Below, in pieces: positions 28,501 to 40,500 of a DNA stretch of 64,000 nt. The notes under the pieces are model-generated. The model did not search any database. It saw only the letters and a program-made list of their open reading frames with translations, and was not told where the DNA came from. The translations under genes and the position numbers were made by a program. Within the stretch, counting starts at the first letter, position 1, and every line of letters begins with the position of its first letter. The DNA is from Zoroaster sp. YZ-2022. Lineage: Eukaryota > Echinodermata > Asteroidea > Forcipulatida > Zoroasteridae. The DNA is taken from the NCBI GenBank assembly GCA_029582265.1, contig CM055823.1, positions 13,652,060 through 13,716,059 on the forward strand, in the 5' to 3' direction.

Positions 28501-31500
28501 AAAATTTGATCCAGAAGTGATGCAGATTGAGGGTTTTTCGTGGGTAAACATTAACAGGGTTGGTTAGTTTTTTGTTGTTGCTGGATCATGTCGTTTTTAC
28601 GAACATCATGCAGAAGCAAAGCCTTTCTGAATAATATTAATTTCTGGATGTGGATGATGTTTTTAAAAGGAATTTTAAAGTCATGTTCATTTATATAACA
28701 CTTACATGTATGTACATGTAGGAAGTAGAGATTGCAATGATAATTTTGAACTGTAAGGAAAAATTCGTGGTCGTGTTACAATAACTGGGTTATTGGGGAC
28801 GGCTTTACTTCAGTGGTGTTGATAGCATGTTTTTTCATCCAAAATAGGCGATGCCCAACAAACAAACTTTCTGGGATTAATAACGTCTGGTGCTGCCTGG
28901 CTATACATGTACAGTGTACGTGCCACTTATTAATTTGGCTCTCATCTACGAAATAATTATATGTATCTTTATTTTCACATGCAGCGTAGAAGGCATTTAT
29001 TTGTATTTATTCTTGTTTAAAATAGAAAACAAATCATTTGTAAAATAATAATTGTGTTAGTGCGAAATAATTGATGGTACCACAGGTATACGGGACCCTC
29101 CGTGACACAAAAATTTGCAAGCTTTCAGCGTAAGTGTGATGTCAGATGTTTGTCCAATTAAAAGGCACAACGTTGACATGTACATGGGCATGCCGGGTTT
29201 AACAGTCAGTGATCGGATACTGTTTGGTACTTAATCACACTCTGTTTGAAAGCAAGCACACATTTTATTTCAAGATGGCACGCTGGTTCTCAATGTATGT
29301 GAGGCAGCGGATAATTTCCCTCCACCATAAAGGGGTGTGTGTTAAACAAATTCAGCGTACACTTTTGGCAGATGGCATCAAGACATATACAAGAACTGTT
29401 GGCGATTTTATTAATCGCCACAGAGAGAGTGGGTCAATCATAGACAAGAAAAGGTCAGGTCGCCCATCGAAGTTTCTACCCCATCACCTGCGATTTATCG
29501 ACAGCCTTTACGAAGACGACGATGAGTTGATTGCGGTAGACATGCAACGTATTTTGCAAGAAACTCAGAACTTGTATATCAGTTTCAGCAGTGAAACGCA
29601 TCCGTAAGAAGCTGCAGTGGGTGCAAACTGGTGCCAGATATTGTCAATTAATTCGTGTCCCAAATCGGCAGAAGCGCCTCGATTTCTGTCGCGAAGCGCT
29701 CGCTAACAACGACACATTTGATAACGTAATTTTTACTGATGAATGTTCAATTCAATTGGATACACACAGCCGGATTACTTTCAGGAAGAAGGGTTGTCTC
29801 CGAAAATTCAAACCGAGGGCAAAACACCCTGTAAAAGTGCATGTATGGGCTGCCATTTCGAAGCGGGGGCCATCCCAAATTCTTATTTTTGAGCGCATAA
29901 TGAACGGCGATTTTTACAAGAAAGAAATCTTGAAAAGAACCCTTCTACCATTCATTAAAGAATTCTTTCCGAACAGACACCGCTTCCAACAAAACAATGA
30001 CCCATAACATACTAGCAATGTTGCGAAACATTACATGGAAAAAGCTGGGATAAATTGGTGGAAAACGCCAGCAGAATGTCCCGACCTAAATCCCATCGAA
30101 AATGTCTGGCACCAGTTAAAGCATCATATGCGGCGGCACGTCAAGCCAAGGAACAAGGAAGAGCTGATTGAGGGAATCAGCATTTTGGCAGACAGTTCCA
30201 ACACAGGAGTTGTGTATAAGATACATCGATCACCTGCAAAAGGTGATGCCGGCTATCATTGAGACTGAGAGAGAGGGGTGTGCCTCAGGCTATTGATGCT
30301 ACAAACCAAACGGCTCTTTTCAGAGCCACCAAGTTTACAAAAGAGATAATTTCCTTGTTGTGCAAGCATTCTCAATTTAAACAAGTCATACAATTTTAAT
30401 AAAAACGTCACAATGATGATTTTGAGCAACAATAAATTACAACAGAATTTTAATATAACATACATGTAAAACGAATATTGATTATTTTAAAAACCCAACA
30501 AATGTTCCTTTCTATATACATGTAGTTTCCGACACTTATTATTTATTCGGCCAGTAACAACATCAACAATTTATACCAATAATAAATACTTTAGTTAATC
30601 ATCTAAATCATTAAAACGTTTTGTCGATATAAATACTGTCAATAAAAAATATGTACATGTATTTTTTCACATAATAATGTATACATGTAGTTTCCGACAC
30701 TTGGCTATCATTTGTTATTATTCGCCCAATAACAACAATTTATATTAATACTTTACAAATACTTTAGTTAATCATCTTAAGCAAAGTGAATTTAAAAATA
30801 ATAACATTAAGTTAAATAACAATACAAACATGGCAAAATGGCATTACTTAAAACGCAAATGAACCAAACATGGTTGAGTTGTTACAAGGGTCCAGATGTC
30901 TTATGACTTTAGTTATATGTTTCCAAAATACAAAATAAATAAATGAATAAATAATAAAACAATGTTAATGTTATAAGTTTGTATCATGGCACAAATATAG
31001 TTAAAGTACACATTGTATCATGGTATAAAAATATCTTCATTGATGTTCAAGTATGGGAATATTAGTAATGAATGGGCTGGTATGGCCAGCCTACACGAAA
31101 AAGAGCCGCCCAAGCCACGGGAAGATTAGTAATGAATGGGATGGTACGTGTAAGGCCAGCCTACACGAAAAAGAGCCGCCCAAGCCAAGGGAAGATTAGT
31201 AATGAATGGGATGGTACGTGTAAGGCCAGCCTATACGAGAAAGAGCCGCCCAAGCCACAGGAAGATTAGTAATGAATGGGCTGGTACGGCCAGCCTACAC
31301 GAAAAGTAGCCGCCCAAGCCAAGGGAAGATTAGTAATGAATGGGCTGGTACGGCCAGCCTACACGAAAAGGATCCACCCAAGCCAAGGGAAAATTAGTAA
31401 TGAATGGGCTGGTACGGCCAGCCTACACGAAAAGGAGCCGCCCAAGCCAAGGGAAGATTCGTAATGAATGGGCTAGTATGGCCAACCTACTCGAAAAGGA

Positions 31501-34500
31501 GCCGCCCAAGGCGGGAATGCTGGTTGCCTCCCCACATCAGGAAACCATCTTAATGCTGTGCAATAAGCTACAAGTTGTTCAAGTGGAAATTGACCACATT
31601 GCTGTGCATGCACTCGACTCTTGGGTGTCATTTCGAATTCATATCCAAATCGAGAAGGTCATTGAAAAACAAGTAATCCAGTTTTTAGGTTCATGATGTC
31701 ACTCAGGCGCCAGCAAAAAATATTCAGAGAAGCTTTAGTACTGTTTTACAAAGAGGGGTCGACCGGAATTGTTCCTACCAAACTGCAAACAGCGATACTG
31801 ACAGTTGGAGCGGCAATCGAAGTTTGTTGGAACTGTGACATTGTCCCATGCGAAATCATCCACCTGTCGGGTAAGTGATACGAAAATTAAAGTAAGCCAA
31901 TTTATTAATGTGATAAATATTTAAATATACTTTTTAAGTTGCGTAAATATAAATTCTCATAAATTCATGAAAATATTATGTGACTCATAATTTCATCAGA
32001 TAGACCCCACTAATTATTGGAATGTTTTTTATATTCATTAGCACGCTATTATTCGCTGACGGACAATTTCTAGTCAAATATACTTTTTTAACTTGCGTAC
32101 ATATCAATTCTATTAAATCCATAAAAATATTATGCGACTCATAATTTCATCAGATAGACCTCGATCACTAATAATTGTAATGTTTTTTTAGATTCACTAG
32201 CCGCTATTATTCACTGACGGACGATATCTAATCAAACTTTGTTTTAAAGGTCGTGTCTTTTCTCTTTTCTCATGTTGTCTGTTCTTTAGATGATCACTCT
32301 GAGCTGCTTGAACGGCAAAGGAAAACGTTTGCACCTCTGCTTGAATCTGATCTGAGTTACCCTTCGGCGCAGCTGACTACTTGGACTGCTACAACTATAG
32401 CCAATGGAGTAAAGCGAATAGCCGAACCAGCCAAAGAGGTAACACGAAAATACCAAGTAACACAGTTTACTATTGACCAAATACGTAGTTTGGAAACGAA
32501 TAATTTACTGTTCTGCTAAATAACGAGGATGATAAAAATCCCATAATCAATCTCACACAGTCTGAGGACTGGATGCAATATTTTTCGTGAAATGTACAAA
32601 ATGTATAATAATTAACATATAATCAGTCTTTGTTAGTATACTTGCTTTTTTCAGAAAGGTGATGGTCCTCTCAAGAAACGAACCGCAACAACAGCAGGGA
32701 AGGAGAACACCAAGAAATCAAAACAGGTGACAAGAGCAGTCAAGAAGGATAAGAAGACAAGACCTAAGGACAAGAAGTCAAAAGAGGTACATTATAAGTC
32801 CTATGTTACTTTTTAAATGGCATGTTTTTTACAAGTGTATTAGGATTCATGAGGTTTGTACACTGAAATAATGACAAGTCATTTGTACAAGGAAAGCTTT
32901 TAATTATCATTATCTACCACCACCCTTTTCATGGCCTTTTTGTCATGATGGCGGACACAAATGCTTGGACAGACCATTGCCTTTAATAAAATGAAACCTA
33001 ACAATCGTGGCAGTCCTCTGCAAAGATGCGATGACTATATTTTTGTTACAAAAGTGTAATATTAACAAATACTATTTTCTGAATCCAACAGGCAGCACGA
33101 GTGCTTTTAAGATGCACAGGCCCTACCGCCAAGGCACCCATTTCCACCGAAGATCCTATACCCACCGTTGATGTCCTTCCCACCGTGGATCCACTTCCCG
33201 CCGAAGGTGTCCTCCCCGCCGAAGGTGTCCTCCCCGCCGAAGGTGTCCTCCCCACCGAAGATCCCCTCCCCACCGTTGATGCCCTTCCCGCCAAAGGTGT
33301 CCTCCCCATCGAAGATCCCCTACCCACTGTTGGTGTCCTTCCCACAGTGGATCCACTTCCAGCCGAAGGTCCCTTCCCCACCGCGGATGTCCTCCCCACC
33401 GAAGGTCCCCTCCCTACCGAAGAACCCCTACCCGCCATTGACCTCCTTTCCGCCGAGTGTCTCCTACCTGCCGTGGCTCTTCTACCTGCCATGGATCCCC
33501 TGCCCGCCGTGGATCTCTATCACCCCTGGCCATGCTCACCTTCAAGTGACGTTTCGATGGAAGACCTCACGGGGCAAAATGTATGTTAATTTTTTTTCCT
33601 GTATTTATTTATTTCATTCTTCAACGGGTTATTACGACATGTGAAATGTCAGGTCTTACTGATTTTTGCCCTAACAATGACGTATGTCACTAAAAAATCT
33701 CAGTTGTAGTCAGAGAAATCAATTGTTTATTTCACCAATCAATGAAGTGGGAGTTATTGTACATCTCTACCCCTTTTTTAGGCATTTCCAAACATTTTTT
33801 ATTGGATCATTACACGTTTTTCAAAATAAGAATCATGGTTTTACAGTTAATGTGTGCTAAAATAAGCCTAGTGATCCATCTGTTTTTCCAGGGAAAACGA
33901 TGACCCACTTCTAAGCAATGGTAAATCGAGTTGTCTGTGTCGAATTGCGATATTTACATAAAATAGGTCGCGATTTTATCTTATGATGATATAATATCTT
34001 TTCATTTGTTTTATACAGACTGCATCCACTGTCAGCTCCCCAGGGGTGTGCATACTGCCAGAAACAGTGGTGAACAACTTAGTTGACCAGATGGCCAGTA
34101 TGAAAAGAATGATGCAGGAGGTTATGGAACAGCAGGTCCGTATTTTAAACTTAATAGCTCACAAGGATACACCACCCCAGAAACACCAACCAGCCACACA
34201 CAAGGAAACCAGCAGCCCACCCACCAGCAGCCCACCAACCGCCCACCAACCAGCCACCAGAAGCACACCAACTGCCCTTCAACCAGCCACATGCACCGAA
34301 ACTAGCCTAGATAATTTAATAGATAAAGTAACCATAGCGACTCTTGAACGAAGGAGTACATCAGTGGCCAACTTGGCCCTCAGTTTAGTAAGGGAACTGT
34401 ACACCGAAGAAGAAATGAGGACATCAAATTGTAGGGGGGTTAAGGGGAAGAATGCATTGGATATTTACAGGCTAAATTATGTTAAAAAGCAAATCTTTTT

Positions 34501-37500
34501 TTACTCCACGGTGCCACCAACCGACTTCGAACGATTTTGGAAGAAAGATTGTATTTCGGCGATAGACGAGGGGTGCCGTCGACTCCGTAGGGTACATAAG
34601 GATTGTTAAACTTTGCTAGTATCTCGTGGGGGGGGGGGGGTGTTAATATCTGGGCTCATTTCTTCTTTGGTGTACAGTTAACCCTCTGCTTACATGTACT
34701 TTAATAATATTAGATTGTACTTGTAAAATTTGGACATAACCAGGCTTGTGGGCTACAATGACATTCAAGTTAATTTCAAACCTCGAGTAGTGCCAGTTAA
34801 ATTATGATAAGTGAAATTAATTTATGTCTATAAATAATATGAATATTTTCAAAGTTTACTTTTAAAAATTTAGGACGAGTACAATTTGGACATAACTAGG
34901 CCATAAAAACATGAATATTTGCCAGAGGTGTGAACAATGAAGACATGGAAGTACGCTGTGTTGTATACATGTATTTAGTTTGAGCAATAACAATAAAGTC
35001 TGAATTTGACATGAGTATTAATTTGTAATTATTCTTTTACTAATTTCTTTTTTTTTGTCTATACTGGGTAAGATTTGCATACTGGGTATGACACATTCAT
35101 ATAAAAATATAGGCCTAAAATTAGGGTGTCTTTATTTGAAAACATATTACTGTAATTACTTGTGCTGTATTTGTTTATTGGGCATGATCTTGTATTGGGG
35201 GGGGGGGGTGGTGCACTGTCATTATACAACCTCCCAAGCCATGTTACATTTACATGTGCATGTACAATCTTAATGAACTGAACTGTATACACGTAATGGA
35301 CATGTACTTTGATCTTAGTTTTTGGAAGAGGGAGGGAAAAGATAAGTCTTTACAATACTAATACGTCTAGTAGGCCTATTTTAGTAATGAAAACATGTAC
35401 ATATATATGGTAGTAGGCCTAGTACACACGTACTACGTAGTTACCAGACAAACGTTAGAACGTTAGTAGCATTAATAACAAATTAACATAATCTGATAAT
35501 AGGCTATTAATATTACGTGTACATCAACAGTACATGTATATTGACACAACAGTTACTTTAACGTTAGTTTTAATCATGGACAATACAGTACCTCAGCATT
35601 CTATTTATGATTTAACTGACTTACAGGGTTCAAAGCACAGATTTAATCATACTGTACATAATTATGTCATGTCATGTTGTGTCTTAATTCCTTTTTATTT
35701 GCGCAGTATGTAACGTGTATGTACGTATACGTATCTATAGTATAACAGACTAGAATACATATACGTGTATTGCGATTTTTAGCACATAAAACAGCGCCCG
35801 GGAGGCTTTTTGTACAGACTAAGATTATGCTCATTGACAAATGCGCCAGTGTCGGCGTAAACAAGCGCTACAGCTTGCCAGGTCCCGGCCGCAGATACAG
35901 TACGTCTTTACTTGCATGTAAGTAGGGGCGTAACGAATATTTCTATTGGTTGTATGACAAGGTATGTGTTCTCGTTCGACCAATAAGAACAGTTTTTATG
36001 CGCTATAGGCATTGCACATACCGCGTAACAAATATTTCTATTGGTTGTATGATGACGTATTGTTCTCGTTCGACCAATAGAATAATTTGTTACGCGCTAT
36101 GCATAGGGCATTGCACGCCGCGCACGGGCTTGTCTGAGTGCCTTCCAATGACTACATAAATGACTACATCAAAATATATATAAAGCCTCAGATGAAGGTC
36201 CGGTTTGGACCGAAAGCTAAGGCCACCCTCCCGATTTAATTTATATATATATATACATGTATATATATATATATATAATTCAAGTAAATTATTTTATTCG
36301 TCATATATAAAGAAAAATCTACAACTTTCTTGTTATGGAATTACAATTTAAAATAATAATAATAATAATGTTTACGAAAAAACATAAAAATTACATTATA
36401 ACATCAACATGCAGCACAAAATGCACATTTTATTCCTCGAATATGTGGACTAACGTGAACAATATTTGTAACACAAACTTCCCATAATAATTTCTTATAA
36501 TTAGAACCTGCAGACGGTCGCCAACTCGGATAAAATCCAACCCACGCGTGTCCTGCGTGGTTTACTTTGTGGTAATTGAAACGAGGGCCCACGTTTACAA
36601 ACTTATAAGCCCTCGCTCGAACTCGTTCGTACTCGTTGTAACTCATTCAAACTCGCAAGCCCCCGTCACGCAAAAACTGTTGTTGCGAGTGTACATATTT
36701 TCCCCTCACAATATTACGTGGGCCCCCATTGCAAACGCTCGCAATACACGGCACGTTCCCCCCTCGCGTATTTTTGAAGCAACTTGTGGGCTGTACTGTA
36801 TGTCCAATAATAGGTTGGCATTCAAATGAGCTATATGTATATCAGTTCAGTTGATTCATTTGAATTGGTTTAACCCATCTATATGCTTTTTTTATTAAAG
36901 GGACAATATCATAACGATTAGAGCAGACTTTCAACAGGACATGGAATCGCTGTCCTAGTTTAAGATGAATACAGTGACTGAAAATTACTGGCTCATTTAT
37001 ACAGCAGCAAAGGTAATATGACCTTATCATGTGGGGTATTATTTTCAGTCGCTGAATTAATCTAAAACTAGCTCTCCGATTCCATGCCCTGTTGATCGTG
37101 ACAATATTACCCCTTTAATTATTGATGTTTGTAAATACAGACACTAATGATGAAATGAAGCCACCATCCTCAGTGACTAGTGATGTAAATATATCAGATA
37201 GTGAAGATAGTGTCAACACCTCAAGTACTACAGAAAAGAGTGAGTATTTGATGATCAAAACATTCTTTTATGACATCAGTGATGTAGCATGGGGGGATCT
37301 GACAAACATACTGCTTTTTTATTATGTAGTCTACTACTGCTTTTACCCATTCATGTATCAAAGATTACAAATAAAATGAAAATGTGTTTGGTAGTATTTA
37401 CAATGTAAATGGCCTTAATAGACACAATAAATGTGATTTGTAAGGTGGTTATGGTGAGCAGGATATACATTTAATGTTAATAACATTGTTAATATCTATG

Positions 37501-40500
37501 TACAGAAAAAAGTGAGAACAAGACAGGAATGCAAGTCAAATCACGACTAGGAACATTGACACCAACTCCCAGTACAGCTTGTACCATGCCATCTAGCGGT
37601 GCTAAAGATTCAAGTAAGTTCAATCATCCCAAAATAGGGCTACTGAAGCCATCAAAATTACAAAATCTTTTTGAAAAATCCAAAAATATAGTGTCTTTCC
37701 TAAGAACTTTTGTCACCACTGTTATGGCAAAGATATTAACTGTGCCATTCAATGACATTTCCCTTCATAAGCATTATGTGGTCTACAAACTGATCTGACC
37801 AGCTCAAACCACCTAACCAGGGGATTCTAACCACCTAACCAGTCTCAGTGCAGACCCTGCAGTGGTCCACTGTCTCTGATCAGTCTTAGATCATGACACC
37901 TCCTGTTGTAGATGTCATACCAAACCTTGTGTTGTCTACCAGAGATTGTTCATCATTCACAGTGTGACATGACAAAACCACACAAGGTGTTGAAAACCTA
38001 CTCCAGTCAGTGGTCATCATTCTTCTACTTCCGTGATTACCTCAGACAAGTGCCCCAATTTACATACCAGATTTTCAATCAGTTATTTACGGCTTCCAAC
38101 ACAGTTATTTAGTATTCACCTGTAATCAACCTATTCCCTCAACTGTGGAGAGGGCCTGTCCCAATATGCGGCCCTGGTAGATTGCATTCAACTCTTCCTT
38201 TCTTCATGGACCCTTCTAGACCATGTCTGGCTTTGTCTGTTTGGTTTCATGGCAAGTCTAATTGATGTTGTACCATGGTACAGTATACACATACATATAT
38301 GTTCACACCAACTTCATCTCCCCCATCGCTACCATCCACGAAGAGCCTCAATTAACAAACTAATTCCTGTGAACTCATTCATTCAGTGGTGGTTGTTGGT
38401 CAGAATCATTGTATTCCAATGACCTTTTATGAACCCAATGTTGGATACCACCTACATGTAGATGACAGCTCACTAACAGGGACTTGTTTCTTTTGGTGCT
38501 TCTCATTCACATCAACCAGCTGGAACTCCAAGCCGTATTCAAAACACTTTATTGGATGTTAAATAGGGTGTCGAAATGCCTAGTTCTTGTGAAAATAAAC
38601 AACTCTATGGAAGTGTCTTACTGAATAGTCAAGGAGGAACTCATTCTCCTTCCCTCTGCATGTCAACATGGAAACTTTTAAACATTTTGCACTTAATTAG
38701 GTACCTTCTCAAAACTATTCCGGGATAACTTGCGGGGAGATTTTTCAACCCACAAAGTATCCCCAAGCAGTCCAAATATATTGCGGATAAGTTTGCAGGG
38801 AAAGTATTGAAACTAGACCAGGCAATTTGTTTACATGAAGACTAAACCGCAGACATTGAGATCGTTATCTACTGGAAGCCAGCCGGTGGTCACTGGCAGT
38901 TTGGTCACTGGCCGAGTGATTGTGCTGTTACATGTACTATTGCCGAAGAACATTTCATTCTTAAAATCTTCTCTTAGATTATTATTATCAACGCAAAACA
39001 ATTTTCTTGCTACTCAATATTCAAAACATCAAATAAATCAAAATGTGAAATCTTGAGTATAAAATCTTTAAAATTCCAAAGGTTTCCCCAACTATATAAT
39101 TTTCAGCATATTAAATGAAAATAATACCACCACCACCACTACTTATCGGCTTATAGAAAATGGTAGAGCCACGTGTGCAGTTCAAATTTGGTGTCCTCTG
39201 CCGCTCAAATGGTGGGCCTGAATTGACAGTTGTTTAAGAGTCCATCGACCTCCAGAGTTGACCAGCAAAATTGTCTGGATATGTCTCTGCCTTCGTCGCC
39301 CACACCCGCTCTCCTTAATCTAGCAATGTAGTGAACAGTTTCTTGTACCTCCACTAATTGGCCATCTACATCATATCATAAAATAAAAATCTGATATTTA
39401 CATGAATGGGGAAGGCTGCATAAATTTCATAACTTTGCAAGATAAACATCCCCTTTTGCCAACCAAATTCACAACTAATCAATAGTGTTAATATCATATT
39501 ATTACACAACTTGGTTCGAGGCTAAAACACATTTTGTTCTGTTAAACTCATCTTCAAATAATCGTCAACATCTCTCTTGAAATACATATTCTATAATCCA
39601 ATGTGTATTCTTGAACTTTGAAAATTCAAGAAATAATGTCTACTTACAGCTTTTCTTCATAGGATCTTGCTCATTTAATTTCTTGTTCTCCACTCTGCCC
39701 GGTTTAATGTTCACCATTAAAAGTTGGTGTTGCACACAGCAAAATAAATATTTTATGTTGCCACACAGGCAAAAACAACAAAGTTTTCTTTAAATTAGCT
39801 GGCCCTATTTGAGCCCTCCTTGATAGCAGACTTGCCAACATAACTGCACCAGCAGCTGACAGTGGGAAAAAACACATGTTGCTTTGTTGCTGTCTCATGG
39901 TGATCTCTCTGGACTACGCCCAAAACTACATACCCCTGCCTTGCTATTTGCATAAAACCCTGCCTCACTATCAAAGCTTTTAAACCATAAGATTCCACCA
40001 TAAGAATCCACCAACAATGTTTCCGCAATGATATACCCTTTGCGGAAAAACTTTCCCACAACTTATCCCAGAATAGTTTTGAGAAGGCAATTCATTTGCC
40101 AGGGAATGGAAAATTTCATTGCAAATGCACTGTCTTAGCACCAATCAATCACAGAAGGGTCATTCCAATGCCTGACAGTACAACAAGTATTCAATATTCT
40201 CCCTACATAGACCTCTTTAAGTCTCACCTCAACAACCAGCTTCCAACATCTGATACTTGTCTTGGTCACCAACAGGCTTGGGCAAAAGATTTCCTCAGTT
40301 TCCACTGAAGAGGAGCCTATATGTAGCTATGGTTATGCTTTTCCTCCCAATCTTGTTTTTGACCAGAGTTCTAACGAAGGTTGATTAGGACAGATTCAAA
40401 ATCACACTGATTGCTCAATTTTGACCAGGACAAGCGTGGTTTCTACAATTTCTCGACCTTTTCATCCACATTCCGATCACCCTACCAAAACTCCCAGATC

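Larger units (their letters stand above)
28069..36794. mobile_element. Candidate large DNA transposon or composite unit carrying a BEN gene
   Basis: ACAGCCCAGAAGTTGCTTCA (28069 on, continuing AAAA) is matched in inverted orientation ending at 36794; 23 of 24 bases pair. Similarity continues weakly inward (ACGC, AGG, AACGTGC). Near both ends lie runs of actcgttc-type words (28205-28275 and 36610-36655). The 8.7-kb interior contains a broken Tc1 copy, a 64-bp array and the five-exon BEN gene. I found no transposase and no clear target duplication (flanks tgtacagc and actgtatg), so the element class is unknown and the boundaries are inference from the inverted repeat. Confidence 0.6.

Noticed and set aside
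33046..33492. Minus-strand Gly/Arg/Ser-rich frame opposite BEN exon 4
   Set aside because: Mirror image of the Pro-rich minisatellite exon; the plus strand has matching splice sites and phase.
34629..34640. Poly-G tracts here and near 35200, 41208 and 47899 as functional quadruplexes
   Set aside because: Single long homopolymers are prone to sequencing error and are common in AT-rich animal DNA; nothing else supports a function.
28061..36802. Target-site duplication of the 8.7-kb unit
   Set aside because: Flanks tgtacagc and actgtatg do not match; a shared TGTAC is offset on the left by six bases, so I do not claim a duplication.
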